A DNA stretch of 64,000 nt from an uncultured bacterium. GTDB taxonomy: Bacteria; Actinomycetota; Coriobacteriia; Coriobacteriales; Coriobacteriaceae. The notes below the pieces were generated by a model. That model saw nothing but the letters and a program-made list of their open reading frames with translations. It had not been told where the DNA came from and did no database searches. The DNA lies in assembly GCA_905214525.1 (NCBI GenBank), contig CAJMMN010000005.1, forward strand, positions 71,406 to 135,405, given 5' to 3'. Below, piece after piece: positions 1 to 8,334 of the stretch (position 1 is its first letter; every line of letters begins with the position of its first letter). The translations under genes and the position numbers were made by a program.

Positions 1-1
1 T

Positions 2-355
2 GAGGGCGAAGGTGCGTCTCCCGAGCTCATTCGCGCCATCCAGACGCACACGTCGGACTTCAACACCTCGCTGCCCAAACCCGGGCTGAAGATGGAAAAG
101 ATCCTATTTGCCTGCGATGAGCTCACCGGCCTGATCGGCGCTGCCGTCATCATGCGCCCGAGCAAGAGCGTTATGGACTTTACGACCAAGTCGCTCAAGA
201 AGAAATTCAAGGATAAGCGCTTTGCCGCCGGCTGCTCGCGCGATGTAATTTCGCAGGGCGCCGAGATGCTCGGCTGGGAGCTCCCCGAGCTCTTTGACCG
301 CACCATCGCGGCCATGCAGTCCTTCGCCCCCGACCGCGATACCTTCCAGGCCTAA
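2..355 (+). CDS. HD-domain protein, C-terminal part (5' truncated by window edge)
   Basis: The frame is open from the first bases of the window and ends at a TAA at 353-355, so only the last 117 residues are present. The segment with a DELTGLI motif, then RPSKS and a KKKFKDKRFAAG stretch, is the C-terminal half typical of small HD-superfamily metal-dependent hydrolases. The metal-binding His-Asp residues would lie upstream of the window and cannot be checked. Family members are cytosolic and their substrates are mostly unknown. The gene converges on proA, with repeat A copy 1 filling the gap. The family call rests on remembered similarity of this tail. Confidence 0.7.
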   Translation, partial: EGEGASPELIRAIQTHTSDFNTSLPKPGLKMEKILFACDELTGLIGAAVIMRPSKSVMDFTTKSLKKKFKDKRFAAGCSRDVISQGAEMLGWELPELFDRTIAAMQSFAPDRDTFQA

Positions 356-371
356 CCTGCCGCTTCACCTA

Positions 372-414
372 AATAACCACCACAAAGGTGCCTGTCCCCT
401 TTGTGGTGGTTATT
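372..414. repeat. Repeat A, copy 1 (hairpin)
   Basis: Inverted repeat with arms AATAACCACCACAAAGG and CCTTTGTGGTGGTTATT around a short loop containing TGCCTGTCC. It sits between two convergent stop codons (355 and 428). Six related copies occur elsewhere in the window. It could form an RNA hairpin at the 3' end of either transcript. Confidence 0.9.
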
Positions 415-427
415 GTTTGAGTGGGCG

Positions 428-1714
428 TTAGGGGCGGACCTGGCCGGTGCCGCGGAGCTTGTATTTGTAGGTGGTGAGGGCCTCGGCGGCGAAGGGGCCG
501 CGGGCGTGGAGCTTTTGGGTCGAGATGCCGATCTCGGCGCCCAGGCCAAACTCGCCGCCGTCGGTGAAGCGCGTGCTGGCGTTGGCGTACACGGCCGAGG
601 CATCGACCGCATCCAGGAAGCGCTCGCAAGCATCCGTGTCCTCGGCAACGATGGCCTCGGAGTGCATCGTGCCGTAGCGGTTGATGTGTGCGATGGCCTC
701 GTCCTCGCTTGCCACGACCTTCACGCTCATCTCGAGCGCCAGGTACTCGCGACCCCAGTCCTCCTCAGTCGCGGCGACGTAGTCATCACCCTCGGCAAGC
801 CCGGCATCGGCGCATGCGGCGCAGGTTGCCTCGTCGCCGTGAATGAGCACGCCGTGGTCGTGCAGCACGGCCACGACCGCAGGCAAAAACGCATCGGCCA
901 CAGCACGGTCGACCAGCAGCGACTCGGCGGCATTGCACACGCCTACGCGCTGGGTCTTGGCATTGACGATAATGTTGAGCGCTTTATCGAAGTCGGCGGA
1001 TTCATGCACGTAGATGTGGCAGTTACCCGTACCCGTCTCGATCACCGGTACGAGCGACTCGCGCACGCAGCGCTGGATCAGGCCTGCACCGCCGCGCGGA
1101 ATGAGTACGTCGACAACGCCGCGGAGCTTCATGAGCTCGCCAGTGGCCTCGCGGTCGGTGGACTCGATCATCGACACGGCCTCGCGCGGGAAGCCCTTGG
1201 CCTCGAGCGCATCGGCCAGCAGCTCGGCGATCATGGCACACGAGTGATAGGCCAGCGAGCCGCCGCGCAGAATGCAGGCGTTGCCGGTGCGGATGCAGAT
1301 GCCTGCGGCGTCGGCCGTCACGTTGGGGCGCGCCTCGTAGACCATAGCGACCAGGCCCAACGGCACGCTCACGCGGGTGAGGTCCACGCCGCTTGCGAGT
1401 ATGCGGTGGTCGAGCACGCGGCCCACGGGATCGGGCAGCTCGGCGAGCTTCTCCAAACCGGCGGCCATGCCCTCGACGCGCTCGGGCGTCAGCAGCAGGC
1501 GATCGAGCAGCCCGGCCGAGGTGCCCGCATCGCGCGCAGCGGACATATCGAGCTCGTTGGCGGCGACGATGGAGTCGACACCGTTGCGCAGTGCTGCGGC
1601 CATGGCGCGCACGGCCTCCTGGCGCTGCTCATCGCTCGCCGTGGCAAGCGAGGCCGACGCCGCCTTGGCGGCAACGGCAAGATCGTGGACATACGTGGCT
1701 ATATCGACCGACAT
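428..1714 (-). CDS. proA: Glutamate-5-semialdehyde dehydrogenase (gamma-glutamyl phosphate reductase)
   Basis: Reduces gamma-glutamyl phosphate to glutamate-5-semialdehyde with NADPH, the second step of proline synthesis, in the cytosol. The 428-aa length matches the family. Typical aldehyde-dehydrogenase-fold segments are visible: VYEARPNVTADAAG with KTGNA-like RTGNACILRGG near residues 125-150, and the catalytic-cysteine region TQRVGVCNAAESLLVD. The start ATG at 1712-1714 has an AAAGG-type ribosome site. ProB is not adjacent: it lies about 1.6 kb away on the same strand, with a convergent proline-iminopeptidase-like gene between them, so the two are probably separate transcripts. A long + strand ORF antiparallel to this gene is a GC-driven shadow. 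Confidence 0.95.
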   Translation of the reverse strand: MSVDIATYVHDLAVAAKAASASLATASDEQRQEAVRAMAAALRNGVDSIVAANELDMSAARDAGTSAGLLDRLLLTPERVEGMAAGLEKLAELPDPVGRVLDHRILASGVDLTRVSVPLGLVAMVYEARPNVTADAAGICIRTGNACILRGGSLAYHSCAMIAELLADALEAKGFPREAVSMIESTDREATGELMKLRGVVDVLIPRGGAGLIQRCVRESLVPVIETGTGNCHIYVHESADFDKALNIIVNAKTQRVGVCNAAESLLVDRAVADAFLPAVVAVLHDHGVLIHGDEATCAACADAGLAEGDDYVAATEEDWGREYLALEMSVKVVASEDEAIAHINRYGTMHSEAIVAEDTDACERFLDAVDASAVYANASTRFTDGGEFGLGAEIGISTQKLHARGPFAAEALTTYKYKLRGTGQVRP

Positions 1715-1827
1715 GGGCGGCCCTTTCTCCTAGATGCTTGCCCACCATGGTAGCCGATTTGCACATACCTTCGTCTGCGGCGGTAGAATTGGTCAACCCG
1801 AAACACCGCAACGAACGGAAGACTCAC

Positions 1828-3246
1828 ATGGCCCTCATCACTTCGTACCACGTCCCCGGCCTTTACGTCGAGGACCACAGCATCGACGTCCCCCTTGACT
1901 GGCGCGGCCTGGAGCCGATGCTCCTAGCCGTCGGCAGCACCATGCGCCGCGGCGCCATGCCGGCACCCATCGCCGGCGCGCCCGAGAGCATCAAGCTCTT
2001 CTACCGCGTGGTTTGCGCACCCGACCGCATCAACGACGATCTGCCGCTACTCCTGTTTTTGCAGGGCGGCCCCGGCGGCGAGAGCCCGCGTCCGCTGTCG
2101 CCCACAAGCGACGGCTGGATCGAGGAGGCCGTCAAGCACTTCCGCGTAATCCTTCCCGACCAGCGCGGCACCGGACGCAGTAGCTGCGTGGACGGACGCA
2201 CGATCAAGGCACTGGGCGAGCGCGCCGAGGCAGCCGGCGCCGATACAGCCCGCTCACAGGCGGACTTCCTCAAGCGCCACCTCGCCAGCTCCATCGTGCG
2301 CGATTTTGAGTACCTGCGCCTGGTGGGCTTTGGCGGCAAGCCCTGGGTCACACTCGGGCAGAGCTACGGCGGCTTTTTGACGCTGAGCTACCTGTCGCTC
2401 TTCCCCGAGGGCGTGACGGCGAGCTTTACCTGCGGCGGCATTCCGCACGTGCCGGCGAGCGCAAGCGAGGTCTACACGCACACCTTCCCGCGCATGGCCG
2501 CCAAGACGCAGCAGTATTACGACCGCTACCCCGCCGACGTCGAGCGCGTGGCAGCCCTGGCCGATGCGCTCGAGGCACAGAAGCCCGTGCTGCCCGACGG
2601 CTCGCCGATGACGGTCGAGCGCCTACAGCTCATGGGCAGCGACTTTGGCATGAAGCCGAGCTTTGAACGCATGCATTGGATTATCGATCACGCTTTTGTT
2701 GATGGCGACGGCACGCTGACCTGCAACGCCTCGGTATCTGACAGCTTCTTGATGCGCGCCTTCGAGCGCACCAACACTCGCACGAATCCGCTGTACTGGA
2801 CGCTGCAGGAGTTCATATACGCCGACGGTAACACTATGCCCATTGGCTGGGCCGCGGCTGAAGAGAAGGCTCACCGCGCCGAGTTCGACACCCTCGCGCG
2901 CCCGCTCATGTTTACCGGCGAGGCCATGTTCCCGTGGATGTTTGAGCAGATGCCCGAGCTCAAGCCCTTCAAGCCCGCCATGGACCTGCTGATGGAAGAC
3001 ACCAGCTGGGATAAAATCTACGACCCGAAGCGACTGGCGTGCAACGAGGTGCCCCTGCAGGCCGCAGTGTATTTCGACGACATGTACGTGGATTCGGGCC
3101 TGCAGCTTGATACGCTCAGCCGCGTGGGCAACTCGCATGCCTGGGTGACCAACGAGTTCGAGCACGACGGTCTGCACGGCAGCGTGGTGTTCAAGCACCT
3201 CTTCGACGAAGCACTCAACCGCGGAGACCTGCGCCGGATCTTCTAG
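1828..3246 (+). CDS. Alpha/beta hydrolase, proline iminopeptidase-like (peptidase family S33)
   Basis: A predicted 472-aa cytosolic hydrolase that would remove N-terminal residues, classically proline, from peptides. The oxyanion motif QGGPGGE (about residues 79-85, the HGGPG motif of the family) is followed by DQRGTGRS. The nucleophile elbow is GQSYGG, with Ser about residue 179. Near the C terminus a YFDDMYVD segment and an EHDGLHG segment (His about 446-450) are suitable for the catalytic Asp and His. The frame stays open further upstream, but the ATG at 1828 has a GGAAG-type site 7-8 bases before it and begins the conserved region. Its place between proA and proB suggests a link to proline supply, which is inference. 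Confidence 0.85.
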   Translation: MALITSYHVPGLYVEDHSIDVPLDWRGLEPMLLAVGSTMRRGAMPAPIAGAPESIKLFYRVVCAPDRINDDLPLLLFLQGGPGGESPRPLSPTSDGWIEEAVKHFRVILPDQRGTGRSSCVDGRTIKALGERAEAAGADTARSQADFLKRHLASSIVRDFEYLRLVGFGGKPWVTLGQSYGGFLTLSYLSLFPEGVTASFTCGGIPHVPASASEVYTHTFPRMAAKTQQYYDRYPADVERVAALADALEAQKPVLPDGSPMTVERLQLMGSDFGMKPSFERMHWIIDHAFVDGDGTLTCNASVSDSFLMRAFERTNTRTNPLYWTLQEFIYADGNTMPIGWAAAEEKAHRAEFDTLARPLMFTGEAMFPWMFEQMPELKPFKPAMDLLMEDTSWDKIYDPKRLACNEVPLQAAVYFDDMYVDSGLQLDTLSRVGNSHAWVTNEFEHDGLHGSVVFKHLFDEALNRGDLRRIF

Positions 3247-3249
3247 CAA

Positions 3250-3300
3250 AGGAGTGTCCCCACCTGCCGGCACATAAGGAACGTCCCCAAGTGCCGGCAC
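3250..3300. repeat. Repeat B, copy 1
   Basis: Directly after the hydrolase stop codon: a GGAGTGTCCCCACCTGCCGG segment, then a GGAACGTCCCCAAGTGCCGG segment. The GCCGGCAC palindrome and the GTCCCC motif recur, and related units lie at 15901, 53341 and 60092. Confidence 0.85.
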
Positions 3301-3303
3301 GAG

Positions 3304-3343
3304 AAAGACAGCGCTGCGGGAAACGATCCGCAGCGCTGTCTTT
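3304..3343. terminator. Bidirectional intrinsic terminator
   Basis: A perfect 16-bp stem (3304-3319 with 3328-3343) with an 8-base loop, flanked by T-rich ends on both strands (TTTCTTT to the right, TTTCTC read leftward). It lies between convergent genes and fits termination of both the S33 hydrolase and proB transcripts. Confidence 0.9.
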
Positions 3344-3345
3344 CT

Positions 3346-4473
3346 TTATGCAAATACGATCAAGTTATCCCTGTGTATCGCCGGCTTCTCGGCCAGGTTA
3401 GCGAGCAGGCGGTTGCTGGCGATCTGGTCCTGGCGGCGTCCGGCTGCAAGCTCCAGCACGTCCGAATCGGCCTCGGCGATACCGCGGGCGACGACCATGC
3501 CGCTCGGGTCGCACACGTCGAGCACATCGCCCTCGGCAAACTGGCCATCGACCTCGCGAATACCCACCGCAAGCAGGGAAGAGCCACGGCTGACCAGCGC
3601 CTTCGCGGCACCATCATCGACCGTCACCGAGCCATGCGCCTTGTCGCCCAGTGCGATCCACAGCTTGCGGGGTGCGATGTCCAGACGCTCCGCCGGCGGA
3701 TCGAACAGCGTGCCCACGCTCTCGCCGCGGGCGAGGCGCACGAGCGCATCGGGCTCCTCGCCCGAGCAAATCACGCTCTGAATGCCCGCCGTCATCAGGA
3801 TGCGGCTCGCGCGGATCTTGGTAATCATGCCGCCCGTGCCCACCGATGTGGAAGAATCGCCCGCCGAGGCAATAATCTTGGCATCGATCTTATGCACGAC
3901 AGGAACAAACTCGGCCGTGGGGTCCTCATGCGGATTGGCAGTATAGAGACCATCGATGTCCGAGAGCGTCACGCACAGATCGGCAGAAACCAGGCAGCTC
4001 ACAAGCGCCGCCAGTGTGTCGTTGTCGCCAAACTTGATCTCGTCGACGGTGACGGTATCGTTCTCGTTGACGACCGGCACCACGCCCAGCTCAACCAGGC
4101 GCAGCAGGGCGTCGCGCGCGTGCAGGTAGGACGTGCGGCGGGCCGTATCGTGGCGCGTGAGCAGCACGAGCGAGGTGAGCAGGTCGCGCGTATGGAACTC
4201 CTCGTCGTAGGCCGACGAGATGATGCACTGACCGGCCGAGGCGCAGGCCTGTAAGCTCGGAAGGTCGCCGACCGGCTTGTGGTCGAAGCCCAACACGGGA
4301 TAGCCACAGGCGATAGCGCCCGAGCTCACCACAACCAGACGCCAGCCGAGCTTGCGCAGCGCTGCGGCCTGATCGGCAAGTCCGCCGATAAAGGCGCGGT
4401 TGACCTTGCCATCGGCACCCACCACCGTGGACGAACCGATCTTTACCACCATCGTTTTATAAGAAGTCGTCAT
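3346..4473 (-). CDS. proB: Glutamate 5-kinase
   Basis: Phosphorylates L-glutamate on its gamma-carboxylate with ATP, the committed step of proline synthesis. The 375-aa length is that of the two-domain form: an amino-acid-kinase domain (MVVKIGSSTVV near the N terminus, VVVSSGAIA about residues 48-56, VNENDTV and the GTGGMITKI loop) followed by a C-terminal PUA domain from about residue 275. Proline feedback inhibition is the usual control. The gene starts 79 bases downstream of the pncB stop on the same strand and may be co-transcribed with it. It ends at the strong shared terminator. Confidence 0.95.
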   Translation of the reverse strand: MTTSYKTMVVKIGSSTVVGADGKVNRAFIGGLADQAAALRKLGWRLVVVSSGAIACGYPVLGFDHKPVGDLPSLQACASAGQCIISSAYDEEFHTRDLLTSLVLLTRHDTARRTSYLHARDALLRLVELGVVPVVNENDTVTVDEIKFGDNDTLAALVSCLVSADLCVTLSDIDGLYTANPHEDPTAEFVPVVHKIDAKIIASAGDSSTSVGTGGMITKIRASRILMTAGIQSVICSGEEPDALVRLARGESVGTLFDPPAERLDIAPRKLWIALGDKAHGSVTVDDGAAKALVSRGSSLLAVGIREVDGQFAEGDVLDVCDPSGMVVARGIAEADSDVLELAAGRRQDQIASNRLLANLAEKPAIHRDNLIVFA

Positions 4474-4552
4474 ACGTCAAACCAATCAACTGTTCAGCGA
4501 ACGGCCGAGCCGGCGGCCAGGGAAGCGTGACTCGCCCCTACCGCCCAAGGAA

Positions 4553-6058
4553 TTAGTGGGCCCAGGGAAAGGCAGAGGCCGCGGCCATGTTCTTACGCAC
4601 GAGCTCGTCGCGCACCTGAGCCAGGCCCTGCTCCATACCCACCACATAGGTCTGCGGGTACAGGAAGCGCTTGAAAGCTGCGTCCAGATGGTCGAGCGCC
4701 CAAGCACAGCGCTCGCGCGCGTCCTGGATGCTCTCACGCGGAGCCACCGCACTGCCATCGCGCACGATCGGCACCAGCAGCTCGCGATACTCAAGTTCGG
4801 ACACGTCGGTCACCAGGGCGGCATCGTTCACGGCCACAAGGGTATTGCCGCGCGCGGCGCCCTCCCCTGCCAGATGGTCCTCGTCATAAATCATGTCGCA
4901 AACCGGGCCGCCAAAGCCGTCGTAATAGCGTCGTACGCGCTGAACACCGGGAATTGTGCGCTTGTAGGGCTGCTCGGAGAGCTTCACCACCGGCGTCCAC
5001 GGGTCCGTCTCACTCGCACGGCGGGCGGAAAGCTTGTACACGCCGCCCAGCGCCGGCTGGTCATAGCAGGTCGCAAGCTTGGTACCCACGCCAAAGCTAT
5101 CGATGGGCGCGCCCTGGTCGAGCAGTGACTGAATCGTGTACTCATCCAGATCGTTAGAAACCGAGATCCCCACATAGGGCAGGCCCTCGGCATCAAAACG
5201 GCCACGAACATACTTGGAGAGCTTGGCGAGGTCGCCCGAGTCAATGCGAATAGCCGACAGACGCTCGCCCACCGCCTCCATCTCCTTGGCAACCGTAATG
5301 GCATGCTCGCAACCCTCGCGTACGTCGTAGGTGTCGATGAGCAGCGTGCAGTTCTTGGGACTCGACTTAGCAAAAGCCCGGAATGCCTCGAGCTCGGAGT
5401 CGAAGCTCATCACCCAGCTGTGCGCATGCGTGCCAAAGACGGGAATACCGTAGCGGCGGCCGGCGAGCACATTGGACGTAGAGGAGCAGCCGGCAACGTA
5501 GCTCGCGCGCGCGACGGCCAAGCCGCCATCGGGACCCTGAGCGCGGCGCAGGCCAAACTCGGCAACGGGACGGCCGTCCGCCGCCAGCACCACGCGCGCC
5601 GTCTTGGTGGCGACAAGCGTCTGGAACCCAACGATGTTGAGCAGCGCCGTCTCAAGCAGCTGGCACTCCAGCGCGGGGCCGGTGACGCGAACCATGGGCT
5701 CGCGCGGAAAGACGAGCTCGCCCTCGGGCACGGCGTCGATGTTTACATGCGCACGAAAATCGCGCAGGTAGTCGAGGAATCCAGGCTTGAACATCGCGCC
5801 GCCGGCCGGGGCCTGGAGCGAGGCGAGGTAGTCGATGTCCTCGGGCGTAAAGCGCAGATTCTCGACCAGCTCGGGCAGTTCGGCGGTGCCGCACATGACG
5901 GCATAGGCGCTGCCAAAAGGATGGTCGCGGTAAAACGCGGTAAAACAACCCTGCTCATTGGCCTTGCCGCTCTCCCACAGGCCCTGGGCCATAGTGAGCT
6001 CGTACAGATCGGTGAGCATTGCAATGTCGGTGGGATGCGAGATGTCGGTCAAAGCCAT
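4553..6058 (-). CDS. pncB: Nicotinate phosphoribosyltransferase
   Basis: Converts nicotinate, PRPP and ATP to nicotinate mononucleotide in the NAD salvage (Preiss-Handler) pathway. At 501 aa it is the longer bacterial type. Recognisable parts are the N-terminal MLTDLYELTMAQGLW segment, EFGLRRAQGPDG, GTHAHSWVM with the histidine expected to be phosphorylated, IRIDSGDLA for the ribosyl-phosphate site, and FGVGTKLATCYDQPALGGVYKL. An AAAGG site precedes the ATG at 6056-6058. Upstream on the same strand is a small membrane-anchored coiled-coil protein, downstream proB. Confidence 0.95.
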   Translation of the reverse strand: MALTDISHPTDIAMLTDLYELTMAQGLWESGKANEQGCFTAFYRDHPFGSAYAVMCGTAELPELVENLRFTPEDIDYLASLQAPAGGAMFKPGFLDYLRDFRAHVNIDAVPEGELVFPREPMVRVTGPALECQLLETALLNIVGFQTLVATKTARVVLAADGRPVAEFGLRRAQGPDGGLAVARASYVAGCSSTSNVLAGRRYGIPVFGTHAHSWVMSFDSELEAFRAFAKSSPKNCTLLIDTYDVREGCEHAITVAKEMEAVGERLSAIRIDSGDLAKLSKYVRGRFDAEGLPYVGISVSNDLDEYTIQSLLDQGAPIDSFGVGTKLATCYDQPALGGVYKLSARRASETDPWTPVVKLSEQPYKRTIPGVQRVRRYYDGFGGPVCDMIYDEDHLAGEGAARGNTLVAVNDAALVTDVSELEYRELLVPIVRDGSAVAPRESIQDARERCAWALDHLDAAFKRFLYPQTYVVGMEQGLAQVRDELVRKNMAAASAFPWAH

Positions 6059-6142
6059 GGGGCGACCTTTCGGATGCGTTGTGCAGAGGTTGAGGGTTGG
6101 AAAAGGGCAGAGTGTTCGGGCATGGCACCCAGCGCGAATGGG

Positions 6143-6583
6143 CTAGAGCAGGCCCATGCTGGTCAGGATCGTGTAGCCCATAAAGATGACAAACGCGATG
6201 AGGGCAAGGACAATGATGATTTTTTGAGCCGGCGCCATGCCAGGGATCTCGTTCTCGCCCGTAGGCTCCTTGGAGGTGACCATGCGCTGGGCAAAGGTCA
6301 TCTCGTCACGGCTCGGCTTGGGCTCGACGGACTTGGAACGAGCGACCTTTTTAGGCTGAGGTTTAGGTGCGGTGGGCGCGGGCTTCGCGGCGGCGGGCTT
6401 GGGCGCGGGGGCGACGTTCGCGGCGGCCTCCTCGGCCTTCGCACGCTCGGCACGCAGGGCGGCCAGCTCCTCACGCTCGCGGCGTGCCTCTTCCTGGGCC
6501 TCGCGACGAGCTTTCTCGGCGCGGAGCTCTTCCAACTCGGCGCGTTCCTCGGCAGACAGTGGTTGGGACTCAAGCTTGGCCAT
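6143..6583 (-). CDS. Small coiled-coil protein with a C-terminal membrane anchor
   Basis: 146 aa, no family recognised. Residues about 8-55 are a highly charged E/R/K/A-rich helix (LEELRAEKARREAQ and similar), predicted coiled coil. An Ala/Pro/Lys-rich linker follows to about residue 95, and the last 25 residues form one hydrophobic segment (IIIVLALIAFVIF), giving a tail-anchored topology with the coiled coil in the cytosol. The ATG at 6583 is preferred over an upstream alternative because AAAGGG lies 7 bases before it. The gene follows the tRNA-Ala terminator, so it needs its own promoter. Function unknown. Confidence 0.7.
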   Translation of the reverse strand: MAKLESQPLSAEERAELEELRAEKARREAQEEARREREELAALRAERAKAEEAAANVAPAPKPAAAKPAPTAPKPQPKKVARSKSVEPKPSRDEMTFAQRMVTSKEPTGENEIPGMAPAQKIIIVLALIAFVIFMGYTILTSMGLL

Positions 6584-6601
6584 GGTACAGCCCTTTCTTT
6601 T

Positions 6602-6633
6602 AAAAAAAGCCGCCGACACAATGTCAGCGGCTT
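6602..6633 (-). terminator. Intrinsic terminator after tRNA-Ala
   Basis: Read on the - strand: an 11-bp stem (one mismatch) with a 3-base loop, followed by seven T residues (plus-strand A run 6602-6608). It starts 15 bases after the tRNA 3' end. Confidence 0.85.
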
Positions 6634-6647
6634 ATCAAATCCAAGGG

Positions 6648-6720
6648 TGGAGACGAAGGGAGTCGAACCCTCGGCCTCTGCCATGCGACGGCAGCGCTCT
6701 CCCAACTGAGCTACGTCCCC
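6648..6720 (-). tRNA. tRNA-Ala (anticodon CGC)
   Basis: The - strand folds into a standard 73-nt cloverleaf. The acceptor arm GGGGACG pairs with CGTCTCC and contains the G3:U70 wobble that marks alanine tRNAs. The D arm is GCTC...GAGC, the anticodon stem CTGCC/GGCAG with loop GTCGCAT gives anticodon CGC, and the T arm carries GGTTCGACTCC. The discriminator base is A and the 3' CCA is not encoded. Confidence 0.93.
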
Positions 6721-6827
6721 AAGACAAGTTGATATTTTACCTACGGCTCGCCAACTGTCAACGCCCAATACCCAGTCTTTTTGGGACGCGGCTATTTTGA
6801 CAACTTTTCGAGCAGGCGATCCTCTCG

Positions 6828-6860
6828 ATGATTTTTTAATCCCCGTCCCAGAAAAATCAT
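6828..6860. repeat. Repeat D, copy 1 (33-bp hairpin)
   Basis: A 33-bp unit beginning ATGATTTTTTAATCCCC and ending AAAAATCAT. It is identical to 19566-19598. The arms ATGATTTTT and AAAAATCAT enclose a loop with CCCCGTCCC. The bases just outside differ between the copies but still pair in each. It lies 11 bases past the stop of the radical SAM gene. Confidence 0.9.
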
Positions 6861-6871
6861 CGGCGAGCGCA

Positions 6872-7810
6872 CTACTTTGCGCTGGTGAGGACGCCGGTGG
6901 TGTCGAACGCCGGGGTGAAGCTCTCGTCTACCGCTCCACCTTCTTGCCAAAACATCGTCGTAAAGCCCAGGTCGTCGGCATGGTCGAGCACCTGCTCGTA
7001 CTCCTCGCGCGTCACGGCGCGCGCCAGGTCGCCGCCTTGTTCGCGCATGAGGGCATTGGGCGTGTACTGGTTCATGACCGAGATCGGCACGTCGCCCATC
7101 GTCTGCCACACCAGGTCCAACACGCGGCACGAATCGTCCGCATGCCCCGGCAGCACCAGATGACGCACGATTATGCCGCGCTTCATGAGCCCGTCCCCGT
7201 CTACCAGCTCTCCCCCGCGGCGCTCAATTTCGCGCGCCATCTGGGCCAGACCCGACACAGCCACGCGCGGGTAGTCCTTAATATGAGAGAGTGACTGCGC
7301 AAGCGCCGCATTGGCATACTTAAAGTCGGTAAGCCACACGTCGACCAAATCGCCGAGCGCCGCCACGGCACTCGCACGCTCATAACCGCTCGTGTTGTAG
7401 ACGATTGGAATGACCAGTCCGCGCTCCCGAGCTGCGGCAATCGCGGCCGGCAGCAGGTGAGCATAATGCGTCGCCGTCACCAGATTGATGTTATTGGCAC
7501 CTTGGTCCTGCAGCTCCAGCATAATCTCGACCAGGCGCTCGGGCGAAATCTCAAGCCCAAAATTGCCCGTCGAGATCTCGTGGTTCTGGCAATAGATACA
7601 TTTGAGCGAACAGCCGCTAAAGAAAATCGTACCCGAGCCGGCCTCGCCCGAAATGGGCGGCTCCTCCCACATATGGAGCGCCGCGCGGGCCACCTTGAGC
7701 GTGTCATCGGCACCGCATACGCCGTGCGCACCCTCGTCGCGCACCGCACCGCAACGGCGCGGACACAAATGGCAGGCGGGCGAAAAAAGTTCGGTCAACG
7801 GCGTCGACAT
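6872..7810 (-). CDS. Radical SAM protein, PflA-like (glycyl-radical activase-related)
   Basis: 312 aa. The cluster motif GCSLKCIYC (Cys-x3-Cys-x2-Cys) binds a 4Fe-4S cluster that cleaves S-adenosylmethionine. An N-terminal ACHLCPRRCG element supplies further cysteines, as in the PflA-like radical SAM proteins found without a partner enzyme. Other family segments are CQNHEIS and WLTDFKYAN. Start: an in-frame TTG five codons upstream overlaps the Shine-Dalgarno GGAG, which is 9 bases before the ATG at 7810, so the ATG is chosen. No glycyl-radical enzyme is adjacent, so the substrate cannot be stated. Repeat D follows the stop. Confidence 0.85.
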   Translation of the reverse strand: MSTPLTELFSPACHLCPRRCGAVRDEGAHGVCGADDTLKVARAALHMWEEPPISGEAGSGTIFFSGCSLKCIYCQNHEISTGNFGLEISPERLVEIMLELQDQGANNINLVTATHYAHLLPAAIAAARERGLVIPIVYNTSGYERASAVAALGDLVDVWLTDFKYANAALAQSLSHIKDYPRVAVSGLAQMAREIERRGGELVDGDGLMKRGIIVRHLVLPGHADDSCRVLDLVWQTMGDVPISVMNQYTPNALMREQGGDLARAVTREEYEQVLDHADDLGFTTMFWQEGGAVDESFTPAFDTTGVLTSAK

Positions 7811-7934
7811 AAAAACATGCTCCAAAACAACGATTCAGCAGCTCAAACGTAAAGGGACCAACCGCACAGACGGCTCGAGCCCAAGGCGCCGTAATCGTCC
7901 GACACGATTTTTGTAATGTCAAGACTGGAATCGA

Positions 7935-8108
7935 TAAAGTGCCGCTTTATGATGTAGGTATTCCGCCCCCCGCGGAGCAACTGGGTGAACCGTCGCGTTT
8001 ATTTAGGGAGCCCACACAGTCGTACCTAGTACAGGTATCCTTCGTTGTTAAGGACGCTGGAACAGTCGATGAGGGCACCCACCTGTTTTAGGTGGGTTCA
8101 TTTTCGTA
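7935..8108 (+). ncRNA. ssrS: Structured RNA candidate, possibly 6S RNA
   Basis: About 520 bases separate the radical SAM and WecA-like genes, with no credible ORF. The segment has a promoter-like TTGTAA-16-GATAAA just upstream. It contains several local hairpins (CCTT...AAGG near 8040; TACCT/AGGTA near 8015-8030) and ends with GGCACCCACCT-GTTTT-AGGTGGGTTCA followed by TTTT. The TGAACC at about 7986 could pair with GGTTCA near 8095. The 3' hairpin with its GGGTTCA ending resembles the end of Firmicutes 6S RNAs as I remember them. Boundaries are approximate and a different ncRNA is possible. A further hairpin (8117-8143) lies after it. Confidence 0.42.
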
Positions 8109-8334
8109 ACGTGGGGGGTGGTTTTTATTTGCCGAAAACCACCATTACAGCCCATATGGATCCCCGCCGGTATCCCGACAATCCATCGACAACATCCCAA
8201 TATCTGGTAAGCGCGTGATTATCGCTGCGTGCAATTCCATGCACCCCCCTTGGTCGAGTATCATGGTTCGGCTATGCCCTTTGCGCTTAGCAACCTTTGA
8301 CCTTTTCCTTCGACGCTTGGCGGTTTTTAGATTC

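Noticed and set aside
401..1753. 450-aa open frame on the + strand opposite proA
   Set aside because: Antisense shadow of a clear proA gene caused by high GC; composition is Ala/Gly/His/Arg-rich with no motif or ribosome site.
1393..1827. N-terminal extension of the S33 hydrolase to 617 aa
   Set aside because: The extension is antisense to proA and lacks a ribosome site; the ATG at 1828 fits the family.
5303..6709. 468-aa open frame on the + strand opposite pncB and the coiled-coil gene
   Set aside because: Runs antisense through two genes and the tRNA; low-complexity translation. Similar shadows opposite proB, pckA, pstA/pstC and the dipeptidase were rejected for the same reason.
7935..8108. 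tmRNA, RNase P, SRP RNA or T-box leader instead of 6S RNA
   Set aside because: No tRNA-like end, no GAGGAAAGTCC-type RNase P motif, no GGTCAGGTCCGGAA SRP core and no AGGGTGG...ACCGCG T-box sequence were seen.
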